From positions 34,579,053 through 34,639,052 of the forward strand of contig CM060732.1 in the NCBI GenBank assembly GCA_030704615.1: DNA of 60,000 bases. The letters run 5' to 3'. Of this stretch, positions 45,201 to 56,251 are shown one piece after another. The DNA comes from Takakia lepidozioides. Taxonomy: Eukaryota; Streptophyta; Takakiopsida; Takakiales; Takakiaceae. The translations under genes and the position numbers were made by a program. The notes beneath the pieces are model-generated. The model worked only from the letters and a program-made list of their open reading frames with translations, made no database searches and had not been told where the DNA came from. The first letter of the stretch is position 1; every line of letters begins with the position of its first letter.

Positions 45201-46511
45201 TGCCAAAGGGAGGATCAGAGATAGCCTCTTGAGAGAATGCCATGATAGCCCGCTTACGGGCCACGGCGGAGCCAAGCGCACTGCGACACTCTTGAAGAAA
45301 GAGTATTTCTGGCCCAAACTGAGGGAGGAGGCAGAGGAGTATGTCAAGACATGCACCACATGCCAACAAAACCGGAGCGAGTACAAAAAGCAAGCGGGGC
45401 TGTTACAACCTTTGTCGATTCTAGAGGGGACTTGGGAAAGCGTCTCGATGGATTTCATGACTGCTATGCCGCTGTCAAAAGGATTCGATGCAATCATGGT
45501 GGTGGTGGATAGGTTCAGTAAAATGGGGCCATTTCATCCCCACCAAGGAGACGGCAACGGCGCAGGAGACAGGGCGACTTTACTTCGCCCATGTCTTAAA
45601 GCATCATGGAGTCCCGAAGGATATTATCTCGGACCGCGATCCAAAGTTTACGAGTAAATTTTGGAGGGCACTTTGGAAGAAGATGGGGACGAGGCTGAAG
45701 ATGAGCACCGCCTTCCGACCTACGATCGACGGCCAAACAGAAAGAGTGAATTCCGTAGTGAAGCAAATCTTGCGGAATTACGTGTCGGCAGACCAAACAG
45801 ACTGGGTGGAACACTTAGACGCGGCAGAGTTCTGTTATAATAACACAGAACACTCCGCAACAGGAGTTTCCCCTTTCGTATTGGTCTATGGAAAAGCACC
45901 TCTGGTGCCGACAAGTTGGGCCGCCCAGGACGTTGAGGAACCGGCAGTAGTGGCGGTACTGAAAACGCGAGCGTTTGTTGAAGCTCGCAAAGTACAACAT
46001 TGCCAAAGCTAGGAAACGGTATGAAAGGCAGGCGAATCGGAAGCGGAGGGAAGTGAAGTTTGAGGCAGGCACGGAGGTCTGGTTGAACATCAAGAATTTC
46101 CGACTACCTCCGGGAGTGAGCCCGAAGTTCGTGCCTCCGTATGCGGGACCCTTTCGCATTTGGAAGGTTATGAATGAGGATGTGTATGAATTGGAGCTGC
46201 CGGCAAACAGCAAAGTGCACCCAATATTCCATGTCTCCTTTTTGAAGCCTTACTTCAAAGATGAAGCACGTCCGAATCGGCATCAAGTGTTGCGTCCGCC
46301 ACCTATGCTGTTGGATCATGAAAATGAACCTGAGTACGAGGTGGAGGCAATACTTAAGTCGAGGAGGTTCAAGAACCGAGAAACGGAGTATCTCGTCAAA
46401 TGGAAGGGCTATCATCATGTGGAGGCATCTTGGGTGCGTGCCTCAGAAATGGGAAACGCGTCCGAGGCGGTTGCAGCTTTCGAAGGGCGACCTCAAAAGA
46501 AGAAGCGTTGA
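42254..46511 (+). pseudogene. gag-pol of element B, with chromodomain integrase
   Basis: The gag part (42254-42898) ends in a TAG that interrupts an otherwise continuous frame; the same frame resumes to 44335. Landmarks are gag LEQYFRAAKLSDEDRVE and YAQQWW, zinc knuckle [14 protein letters not shown] (about 43200), protease [12 protein letters not shown] (about 43445), [18 protein letters not shown] (about 44170), RT active site VYIDDILVYSK (about 44470), RNase H start FEIHTDASDFAIGV (about 44905) with much of that domain missing before VADALSRK, integrase zinc-binding HxxxH/CxxC (CTTCQQN), catalytic DFMTAMP and DRDPKFTSKFW, and a C-terminal chromodomain YEVEAILKSRRF...YLVKWKGYHHVEASW. The chromodomain suggests targeting to methylated-histone chromatin. 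Frame breaks near 44215, 44330, 44540 and 45520 make it non-autonomous. Confidence 0.9.
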
Positions 46512-47702
46512 TGGGGACATCAACCTTGGAGCGTGGGGGAGGAAATGCATGTTTAGCCCGGTTAGCTAGCTTAGGAATCCGATTGCAAAAACTTGTATTG
46601 TACAAAACGTGCTATAAATGAAATGGATTCCAAATGTTGTGAGTCCTATTTTGTTTGGAATGGTGATGCATGGTATGGTTGGCTAGTGTGTAGAATGCAT
46701 GCTAGCTTATAAAAGTGGGAGACGTAAATTGGGTTAATCGTGTGTTTGCGTAGTGCCGAAATCGGGTGACCCCCATCCAAGGGGCAAGGAAACTTGTGCC
46801 TTCTTTGGGAGTTCACGTGCTAGTGCGCACCTGGCGCGTGCGCGTACTATAACTGCGCTACCGAGAGGGTTGCCTTGTAGTGCGGGCTAACGCGGAAGCT
46901 ACGTGCTTCCGTTCACGTACTATAATCGTGTAGCCTCGGGACGAAGTCGTAGTGCGGCTTCGGCGTGTTCCCGTACCTCAGGCCAGCATTCCAAGGCGGA
47001 CCCAATTGTAGTGATTGGGGCGCACGGTTGGTTCAAGGTTATCGTCCTAGTCAAAGAGGGTTCCAGGTGAACCCTTGCTCAAGGTGATGCCAAAAGCGCA
47101 TCATGAGCGGTCGCAAGCAATGTTGTTGCAGTAAGGCGATTCGATCCTCGGGAGGATCGTTCCTTGGCCTTGAAGTAGGCCAAGAAGAGTGCACTGGGAG
47201 GAGCTTGAGAGGCTCCACCCTTGGCCGGGACTTGGAGGAAGTCGGCCGAACTAGCTAGTGGAGAGTAGAGTCAAGTGTGGGGTTTGGTTCTTTGTCATGG
47301 GACGCCATGGTACGGAAACAAACTCCTTGATGTGGGACGCCACAACTTGGATGTTCGTTTCTACAAAATGGACAAGTCGATGAGGACATCGACTCCCTGT
47401 TGGTAGGGGTGTGTGTCACGGCCCTTTGCCTTGAGGGCAGGGGGGACGTGAGGGGCTGCCCTGTGGTGGGGGCAGCGGCAGCAGGCACGATAGGATGGGG
47501 GGGCTGAAGCACCCTTGAGTGCCCAAGGCACTCAAGGAGGCGGAGGCGCTCACTAGGTGGAGCCCCGCACACCGGATTGCGGTGGGGGTGGCTCCACAAG
47601 GGGTGGTGGTAGCTTAGCGGGACTTAGTGGGGGTGGCATAGGACTCACCATGGGGGCGGAGACCTCGTGGTGGAAGTCGTGGGGAGTCTTGGGACTCATC
47701 AC

Positions 47703-48137
47703 GGTCCATAGGGGCCGTGATGAGTGGGCCAAGACTCACCGCGACTCATCACCGGGAGTCGAGGGTTTTCGTGGTGGTTTGCCATAAAATGGCATGGTTG
47801 GTTGTGAAACCCCCGCGGACAGCTACAGAAGTATATATAGGGAGTAGTAACCCGAGAACGGTGCAAGCCCGTTGGTGACCAAAAACTAGTGAGTGAGCGA
47901 GCGAGCCGGAAAGCGACCAAAGAGTGGGGAGCTGTTCCGGACTGCCATCTACCAAAGGGAATTCCACTAGGCCCAAATAGGTGGAGGGTTTAGTGGGGAG
48001 CGAAGGGGGACCGTTATGTCCCGGTGAGCAGCCGAAGCTCCAAGTTGGCCCGGCGGCCAGGTTGGGAGTCAGGTGCGCGCATCAAAGCGGGTGACTATGA
48101 CTTGAAGGGGAGTTTACCGAAGTGAGGTGCGCGACAC
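47703..48137 (+). repeat. 3' LTR of element B
   Basis: 435 bp, nearly identical to the 5' LTR. It is preceded by a G-rich stretch (GTGGGGAGTCTTGGGACTC) that may be the polypurine tract. Confidence 0.92.
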
Positions 48138-51100
48138 ATCTGCTTCAAAAAAGAATGGTTTAGATGGATCTGCATGTACCAATATTGGAGCCGTTGTAAA
48201 TGTATGCTTCAGCCTTTCAAATGTTTGGTCAGCCTTCTCGTCCCATACAAATTTGTCCTTCCATGTGAGTCGTGTCAATGATGCAGCAATTTTGGAGGAG
48301 TCATTGATGAAGATTCTATAAAATTTTGCAAATCCTAGAACATTGTACATCTCGGACCGAAGTTGGTTTAATCCACTCGATGATGGTTTGTATTTTTTTC
48401 TGATCCATAAAGAATCATTTGTCAAAAATAATGTAGCCCGAAAATTCGACTTCAGATTGGTGGAAAATACATTTTTCCAACTTGGCATATAGTTTTTTTT
48501 TCCTGAATTTATCAAGGACAAGACATACATCGCGACCATATTCTTCTTCATTCTGTGAAGATATCAAATTGACGTCCAAATAGATGATTACAAAGTCATC
48601 TAAAAATTCTCGAAAGATGTCAATCGTCATGTGTTGAAAAATTGTTGGAGCATTTGTAAAATTGAAAGGCATAACACTGTATTCGAAATGTCCATACCTT
48701 GTGCAAAAAATAGTCTTCCATTTGTCTCATTCTTTTATTCGTACAAGGTTGTAAGCTTATCTTAAGTCGATTTTTGTGAAAAAAAATTGTTCGTCCAAGT
48801 TGTTCGAAGAGTCCGGAAATCAGCGGTAGTGGGTAACGATATTTTATAATGACTTTGTTGAGCCCACAATAGTCCACACACATGCGTAACGATCCGTCCT
48901 TCTTCTTCACAAATAAGATAGGTGCTCATGCGGATAATTTCGAATGTCGAATGAAATTCTTTGACAAATTTTCATCAATGTATTCGCATAAAGCAGCCAG
49001 CTCCGTCTGAGATAAATTGTAGATTGGGCTGAATGGTGGTTGAGCTCCTTCTTGCAACTCAATTGCACAATCATAAGGTCGATGTTCTGGCAACATGTCT
49101 GTATTTTTCTTCTCGAATACATCCTTGAAATCTTGATATTGGGTGGGTAATGTTGAAGTACCTTGGTCTGTTGTGGTCTTGATCGGAGTCGCATAAAGTA
49201 TAAATGTCGCGTCTTTCTTCGTAGCTCTTATGAAGGCTCTAGCTCCAAGAAACAGGGGTTGAATACTTTTGCATTTTTGTCTTGTCGAAATTTTTCGTGA
49301 TCGTCAGTCGATGTCAGGAATATGAAGTACAAATCAAGGAAGTCCAAGGATCACATTATTTGTTGGAAACTGGATGACATTGAAAACAATATGTGATGCT
49401 TGATTTTTAAGCTTCACTTCAAGGGGTCGAGTTTCATGGTCAATATTTTCTGATGCTAATGGTTGTCCATTGATGACTTCAACAGGGGGCCGCAAATTTC
49501 TTTCTTACGAGCGTTAAATTGTGTTGATTCGCAAAGCCTTTGTCAATAAAATACGCGGAAGCATCCGAGTTTTAAAGTGCTTCTACGGAGATATCTCGAT
49601 TTTGCATCATGATCTTTATTGGAACTGTGAAACAAAGTACAGGGTCTGGAGGTAGAAAGAGACATTTTATTGGTGGAATTTTGGGGTGTCCAACCCATGA
49701 TTCCTATTGTGACTGGACATCTTCGTTTTCCGACCTCCTCATATTGAACACTTGAGTTGTGCCCCGAGCTTTGAATCTTCTCTTGTTGGGGCAGTTTAAT
49801 GCTATGTGATCTTCTTCTCCGCAATAGAAGCATAATCTATTCGAGCGTCATCTTTGCTTTTCATGTGGCATCAATGGCTTGAATTGGACAGCATCAATCT
49901 GTATAGGATCACTACCGGATGTTTAATGGATCGTTGTATTTGGTGCCGTAGTAGCAGCGGCATGATGCGTCGTCGACCATCCAGACCACTTCTCTTGACG
50001 TCTTTTGAACAAACGATTATCGCATGCATGACTTGGGTGATGAATTCGCTCAGTGTACTCACGTTTGACATTGTCAGCAACAAATCTTTTACATCCTCTT
50101 TTAGCCCACATCGAAACTGATTAATGAGGCTCTTCTTATTCCAGTCAAGGTCGCATGCAAATTGTTGAAATTCGGCAGCATACATGGAAGTAGGACGCTC
50201 CTTGTCAAAGATTTCGTATCTTTGTCTCTGCAACTTTCTCTTTATCATTCTCTCCAAATGTTGCAGTGAACTATGACATGAACACTTCAAAATTGTATAG
50301 TTAATGCAAATTTTTCTCTAATTGAATAATTTTTATTTATTTTTGGCTAGTACTAAGCTTTTGGAAAGTCTATAGACAGGTTGCGATATTTAGCGGTGCA
50401 AACCAAGATAGGGCAATGCCTGATAGAAGGGTGTCCACGAATCTCACTTGAATACCTTCATCAGGGTAGCGTTGTGGATGTAGTCGGAAGACAATCGTAC
50501 TTGTTAACAGAATCGCAAAATCTTGATATCGTCCCATCAAATTTCTCAGGCATGCTGACATTTGGTTCCCTTGTAATCTGTTGAAGATTTGGAAGAATCA
50601 TTGCAGTAGGAGTTATTGTAGTAGGGACTCGTAAGGTTGAAGATCCATTGTTCGACTCCTTCAACTCTAAAATTTATTGTTGCAAATTGTTGAGAGCGTT
50701 GCAAAGATCTTGAAACTGATCAGCTTGTAGTTGGGCAGTAGAGGTACGAAGTTCTTGCATCTGGAGTTGAAGACTCTGCAATGTGGCGACCATTTCCGCA
50801 GATGTGCCTTCCATCTTAACTAACTAAGGAACAAACTTTAGTCTCGCCAAATTGTCAAGGACGAGAACATGACTGAACACAAACAAGAGATCAAACTAGA
50901 GGTACAAGACTAGACTAGAAGTCAAGGTCGGCGTGGCCGAATGCATGATGAGTAAATATGAATCAATACGATCTTTATAACAATGAACAAGAGTACAAGA
51001 TATTGGAACGCGACTTGAATACTGGAATGCTGGAAACTGGACTAGAGTACCAGATAATGGAAACTGGGCTAGAGTACTGGGAACTGGAAACAAGTAGCTT

Positions 51101-51445
51101 GAACTGGTGTTGGCGAGACTGAAGAGTGTCCAGTCTCGCCTCCTATATATACTGGCTACTAGGAGGTTCCATAAGAGGCTTCCCCAAAAGAGGTTTCTTG
51201 ATGGAGAAGTTTACTTAAACAAAGGAGGTATCTTGATGGAGAAGTTTCATCCAAATGAAGCTTCATGAGCAATTTCCCAAGCTACTCTCGGTAATTTGGT
51301 AAACTCCCGATAACTTGGTAACTAATGATAACTAATGATAAATCATGGTAGATCATGGTAGATCACGATAACTTTCGGTAACATGTTGACTTGATAACTT
51401 CTGGTATTTACTCCTGGCAAGTTCATCTGGGCTATGTCCGTGACA
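48138..51445 (-). mobile_element. LTR retrotransposon C, truncated, same family as A, opposite orientation
   Basis: Reading the minus strand, the LTR is at 51445-50853, gag opens at ATG 50814, then protease-like and RT segments follow ([19 protein letters not shown] near 48860; DDFVIIYLDV near 48590, corresponding to the YxDD region). It stops in RNase H at FFFEADVS (48150), where the 3' LTR of B begins. It reaches further into pol than A does. Frames are heavily broken. Confidence 0.85.
50853..51445 (-). repeat. 5' LTR of element C
   Basis: On the minus strand it runs from TGTCACGGACATAGCCC to CCTTGACA (TG..CA, 593 bp), followed by TTTGGCGAGACTAAAG. It is clearly the same LTR family as 38891-39502 but considerably diverged. 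Its outer end abuts the terminal repeat of module copy 2 exactly at 51446. Confidence 0.85.
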
Positions 51446-51470
51446 GGCTCACGCTTAGTCAGCGTGAGCC
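51446..51470. repeat. Terminal inverted-repeat motif of module copy 2
   Basis: GGCTCACGCT, five bases, then its exact complement AGCGTGAGCC. The stretch through 51480 aligns with the reverse complement of about 17890-17925 at the transposase end of copy 1 (shared CTCACGC then GCGTGAGCCT). This makes it the likely transposase-side terminus of the module. Confidence 0.6.
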
Positions 51471-51599
51471 TACATTCACATTTAGTGGGCAAAACATGAG
51501 CGCAGGATAGTGAAGCAGGAGAAGGAGACCCTATAGTCGAGGGAAAGACAATGAGGGCCTATTACCGTGGGAAAATGACTAGTATGACAAGAAAGAAAT

Positions 51600-51850
51600 A
51601 CAAAAAGCCATGTAATGTGCATATATAGACCGCGGTCCGCCTTCACAATTTTTATCGAATCCCCCGATCTTGTCGTGGCCCTCAACATCAACTCACTTGT
51701 ATCAGAACCTTTCCCTCTCAACCGTCACCTCAGAAAATTGCAATATCTTGTCTGCTACGTCGTGAGTCCTTGCACCATGTCATTAGCGGTAGCAACATAC
51801 AAGTCGCGACCTGATTTCTTAGATTGCTGCAACCATGCATTGTGAACTGA
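51600..51850 (-). pseudogene. Displaced internal fragment of the transposase
   Basis: The minus strand encodes VHNAWLQQS..GRDLYVATAND and, after a stop, SELMLRATTRSGDSIKI, matching the start of exon 2 of copy 1 (about 16005-16215). In copy 2 this piece lies beyond the C-terminal end of the main pseudogene, out of order. The main pseudogene lacks the corresponding part. Confidence 0.8.
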
Positions 51851-51983
51851 TTCTGTCAAAATTTCATAATGACATATTTACAACGTCCTCTAGGGACATG
51901 TCCTGAACACAAAGGCAGCACAAAGGCGACCATGACATTATTCTGTGTTGAAGACAACATCACACTATCATAGAAGGTAGGAA

Positions 51984-52132
51984 AAATGTCACGATCATTA
52001 ACAATCGTGACATTTGCCTCCATCTCGAACTTTAAAAAAAAATTGGATTGTTTTTTTGAATTTGAATTTAGGATTATTTTTTCTTTTTCCTGGTTTGACA
52101 TGCGAATGTCATGATCGTTGACATTCATGACA
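51984..52132. repeat. Palindromes of GAATGTC type downstream of the copy 2 transposase
   Basis: AAATGTCACGAT (51984-51995) pairs with 52004-52015. GAATGTCA (52104-52111) pairs with 52119-52126, overlapping a second pairing TGTCATGA/TCATGACA (52108/52125). The GAATGTC/GACATTC arms resemble the copy 1 palindromes, not those of copy 2. Confidence 0.6.
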
Positions 52133-52233
52133 TCTCCCATGCCCATTGCATCTCTAGATTGTTTTACTTACTTATTGGATAGATATCATTTTACTATAGA
52201 CAACAATACGAGGTTAATTTGAACATCTCCAAA

Positions 52234-52343
52234 TCAACCTTGTGTTGACACGATGTTGTATTCTTAGAACTAAAATCAACCTTGTGTCGACACCAGGTGG
52301 ATTTGGAGAACTTCAAGTGAACCTCGTGTTAATACGAGGTTGA
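52234..52343. repeat. Three TCAACCTTG-type palindromes at the transposase 3' end, copy 2
   Basis: Sites are at 52234-52259, 52276-52301 and 52318-52343, spaced 42 bp. They belong to the same family as the intron palindromes of copy 2 (TCAACCTTG arms, TGTTGACA/TGTCGACA/TGTTAATA centres), here outside the ParB-like gene. Confidence 0.8.
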
Positions 52344-52544
52344 TTTGATCATCTGTCTATTTGAAGGTAGTTTCTTGTGTTTGCTAATGAAAACAGAATG
52401 ACAAATCAATGCGACAAATGCGTTGACCCACACATAGCGAAGATGTTAGACGACATACATTGAGAGACACTGGACTTGAACAGTCATTCCATTACAGTTG
52501 TAGTCAAGGAAAACATAGATTTCTTCATGTCAAGTGCATGTTGT

Positions 52545-55041
52545 CTATGGGCTTGTATCCCATTGTAGAAGTGTGTTAATTTCGTTGAAACTCATAATGG
52601 CTTGGTGAATGAAGATGTCGCGCTTTGGATCACAAACCATCCTTCTCAAGAAGACGAAGTAAAGGTGTTTGCACGGTATGAACTTCCATCTCTTTCCTAA
52701 ACTACTTGAAAGCATACCAACAAAATCAGGACAGGTACAATTGGGAAAATTGGAAACAGTGATGTTGTACATCTTGTCCTGCAGCGCAGATGCGGGTGAG
52801 ATCATGGTGAAGACCCGACCATACCCTGGATCAGGGCATTTCCATTGTTCCCGCAACACGAGCGTGAAACATTCTCATGGACTCGATTTTGTCGTAGTGT
52901 TCTGCGGTTGGAGGGAATCGTTGAACTAGCTTCTCATTCCGTCTGGTAGGCCACAAGTGAGCGTCAGGCGGAGGTACCCGTGAACCGCTTGTACTTGAAG
53001 CACCTCCACGTGCAATGGAATGTCTAGCTAGGGAGAAACCTGCCTCTTCCAGCATTGCGATCTCTTGGTGAGTGAGACCTGTGCCCATCTTCACAGGCCA
53101 CACGGTTGGTGGAGTAGGCTTCCTTACCATGGAGGGCCTCACTGTCCCACGCGCACATCTCCCACAATCGTCAGCGCAGAACTAGAACTTGTGGTTCTTT
53201 GCCTCTCCTTGTCCGTAAGGGAGAAACAAACCAGTGAATGTAGGAGCTGAAGTAGTGTCCAATAGAAAAGACACGTACATTCTCTTCCAGGCATTGACAC
53301 TTTTGGATCTCCCGTCCGAACACAATGCGGACAGCGTTGAAGTTAGGTTGAGCACTGTCAGCCATGAAACCAACAAAATTGGGAGATGGGACACCATTGG
53401 AGGCCATAACACAAATGAGAGCTTCCTACATGAGCTGTTGTGAACCTGTGTCCTCTGACTATATGTCACACACTGCAATTGTCATGACACGTTGGTACAC
53501 AGGGTCGTAAACATGACATGCCATTGTGGTCCAGCTTTAACCCTCTTGACGTGATCGAACATAAGGAAGCAGTTGCCAATATTGCCACCCTTCTGCATAC
53601 GTTTAACCAGGCTAACTCCGTTGCCCTCACCTTTTGTGGACATTTTGAATATGAATACTTTCCTTGCTCCTTGTCCCGGGAAAACGCTGTCGTAGATGTA
53701 GTCGTACATGCTCCTTTTCTTCAAATCCATATATTGTCCATATAACCTCGGCTCCCAGAGCCCATTCTTAAAGTGTTCACCTGATTCCTAATGTTTGGAG
53801 AAGTCAAAGTCGAGAAATGGTCCATAACAATGTCCAAAGTTGGTCCCTCCAGTTTTCCTCCAACCGATTCCGATGCACACAGAATACGACTTTCCAGAAG
53901 GGACTTGCTCGCCCCCATGGCAATTGCAAATGTGGTTCCAGTTGGATTGGTATCCAACTCTTGCCTTATCAGATTGGAGACTGTTTCAATGCTCTCCCTG
54001 TAATCCCCTTTGGACACAGGGTGGTTGTGAAAACCGAAATGGACATAGGCTCTAGTCAGGGTTTTGAATCGATGCACCACATAGTACATTCTGGCGCCAC
54101 ACAATGCAAGGCAGCAAGGTGGTACCCTACAAAACTTGCACACAAAAGTGTTATTGTGTGGTGGTGTTACCCCAGGCTTGAATGGATTCTAAGTGACACC
54201 ATCCCATTCGCTTTGGTTTGCACACCTGACAGTGCAAAGTGTCTGTATTTCATGTTCTTGCATTTCAGGTGCCCATTACAGACTGTTCACCTGAATATGA
54301 GGTTGTCATGGTTGTGAATATTGGAGGTTTTTGTGCGGCACCAAGGGTGCCCATCGTGCTTTTGTGCATTCCTTCCACAAGACTGGAAATGCCCCCCACA
54401 TGACCCGGAGGAGGTAGCTCGAAAACAATATTACCATCAAAAGACTCCGGCAAGAATGCCACCCTCTGAACATTGAAAGTGCTCCAGTCAATCCCCCTCA
54501 ACTCACTCTTGAATCCTGCCATCCCACCCATGGCTTTCAGTTTAGAAATGACACTGGTGATCTCCTCCACATCTGCTTCCTGATCTGGACATGGCTGATC
54601 CACGGGCGGTATTTCACAGGCATCATCGGAGGATGAGTCCGAAAGCTCAACTACAATGTTAATGGTACTTGACTCCTTCTTGACAACCACAGGTGTTTTC
54701 TCCTAGGCCACTGATGCTGCCGTGCCAGGAGTAAGGAACGATCCTGCAGATTGTCTCCGAGGAGCACTGAGCACCCTATATCTGCCTGGAGGCGCTCTCC
54801 ATTGTGTGGTTGGTGCAATATGCGAAGGTTTCTGGAACGCGTACTTGAGCAGTTTTCCATTGGCATCGTACACTTGCCTCTCAAGGAATGGAGTTCCATT
54901 TTCCAACCAAAACTACGTTGCGAGCACGTGTTCATGCACCACCGACGCAAAACCGTCATCTTCCACCTCGTAAGAAAATGGCACTGGGTGGTCTTCACTG
55001 AAGAAGTCCGCGTCAAGGGAGCCCATGGCCTGGGAGGCCAT
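52545..55041 (-). pseudogene. MULE transposase, copy 2, broken
   Basis: The reading begins with ATG at 55041 (MASQAMGSLDADFFSED) and follows the copy 1 protein through PGRYRVLSAPRRQSAGSFLT, KAMGGMAGFKSELRGIDW, the Cys/His region (CKFCRVPPCCLALC, FHNHPVSKGDYRES), the DDE core (FVGFMADSAQPNFNAVRIVF) and the SWIM finger (CTCPDF...CKHLYF) to the stop at 52545. A TAG replaces the codon after EHVLAT, and shifts occur near 54700, 54270, 53480 and 53300. About 1 kb corresponding to copy 1 positions 15610-16640 is missing at about 53258. It is divergent in sequence from copy 1, so this is a different family member rather than a recent duplicate. Confidence 0.88.
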
Positions 55042-55826
55042 CTGTCAATGTTGCTTCAAAGCGCACAATTCACAGTCCAATGTTGCTTCTGATTGCAGGT
55101 TGTACTAGAGCGGAGTTTTTTTGCTGTATAGAAGACGTCCTTACACACAATTGCAGATGTCGCTCCCGCATGCAGGTCTCTTAACGCGGTTCGGCACATC
55201 AAAGAAATGTATCCCCATGCAAACCAAGTGAATGGTCACAGAGTGCCCAAATGCGGAGTGGATAATGTCAGCCCTAATTAAAGAATCCAACTATTTTTTC
55301 ACAGGTGCCCCACCAGTGCATTGGACAACGAATTCCGCAACTGAAACATCCCTAAAGCTATTACCCAATAATGAACTTTTTCGGATGAGAGGTGGACCCG
55401 ATCAAATTTCGGTGGATGATAAACAAATGATTTCCGGATATATTCATAACGGTTAGATGGACACGTGTTCGCCATGCATGTGGAATGAGCATGTGGCGCA
55501 TAGGTCGTTTCGAGCAATCATCTTGGCGTGGATGGCCTTGCGGTGAACCTCCCGTGATGCCATTTTTTCCTTCTTCTCCTTCTTCTCCTTGCAACCCTGG
55601 ATTCTGCAGAGACAATGACCCCATCCCGAGGGAGAAGAAAACGTCGAAGAACACTTTGTTTCACATCAAACCTGATGTTGACCTCCAAAGTGTATGTTTT
55701 GGGCATGAAACGAGTGTAGATGTTGCACTCGAATCAACCTTGCGTTGACGCGAGGTTGATTTGTGTGCCTGTTTTGTTCATTCCCACCTCCCGTATCCGC
55801 TTGGCAGCTTGCTGCCTCCAGAAACC
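55042..55826. promoter_or_regulatory. Shared upstream region of the divergent pair, copy 2
   Basis: About 785 bp separates the two start positions, close to the 854 bp of copy 1. It contains a palindrome of the copy 2 type at 55734-55759 (TCAACCTTG, CGTTGACG centre). Confidence 0.5.
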
Positions 55827-56090
55827 ATGGAAAAGATGAATGCTCCCGATGCATCATCCAGTGCCAAGAAGAAACCAGAGGTTGCAATCTCTTTTCCCAT
55901 TTGGTTTTTTTGTTTGTTGAACTCCAATCTGAGAGCTCGGTATCAACCTTGTGTCAACGCAAGGTTGATGTCGACCTCCAAAGTGTATGTTTATGAAGTT
56001 GAAATGAAGCAGATGCAACACTCGAATCAACCTTGCGTTGATGCGAGGCTGATTTGGATGCCTCTTCTGTTCACTCCCAGCATCCGAAGT
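55678..56090 (+). repeat. Tandem duplication (about 293-bp offset) carrying palindromes
   Basis: The block starting GACCTCCAAAGTGTATGTTT near 55679 recurs near 55972, including ACTCGAATCAACCTTGCGTT and the following flank (GTGCCTGTTTTGTTCA against ATGCCTCTTCTGTTCA). Each block brings its own palindrome (55734 and 56027). The second block lies inside intron 1. Confidence 0.75.
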
Positions 56091-56251
56091 CCCGTGCCAT
56101 GAACCGCAATGTAGGGAAAGTTGATTAAGTAAAGCCCCCAAAAGAACCTTGCGTCAACGCAAAGCATTTAGTGGGTTCACTGGACTGTTCCGGTATGCAT
56201 TCAGACTAAGCTACATCCCCATCAATCAACCTTGCGTCAACACAAGGTTGA
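55943..56251. repeat. Four palindromes in intron 1 of copy 2
   Basis: Sites are at 55943-55968, 56027-56052, 56145-56165 (partial) and 56226-56251, spaced 84-115 bp. Arms TCAACCTTG, centre CGTCAACG or a close variant. The number and position match intron 1 of copy 1. Confidence 0.85.

Larger units (their letters stand above)
41689..48137 (+). mobile_element. LTR retrotransposon B: Ty3/gypsy chromovirus with both LTRs
   Basis: A 6.4-kb element with LTRs at 41689-42125 and 47703-48137, a tRNA-Met primer-binding site at 42127, gag-pol in the order gag, zinc knuckle, protease, RT, RNase H, integrase, chromodomain, and a 1.2-kb noncoding stretch (46512-47702) before the 3' LTR. Coding is broken by at least one TAG and several shifts. 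The flanks show no target-site duplication: TAGAT on the left, ATCTG on the right. Confidence 0.92.

Noticed and set aside
41684-48142. Target-site duplication of element B
   Set aside because: The five flanking bases differ (TAGAT and ATCTG); a partial inverted match is not a duplication.
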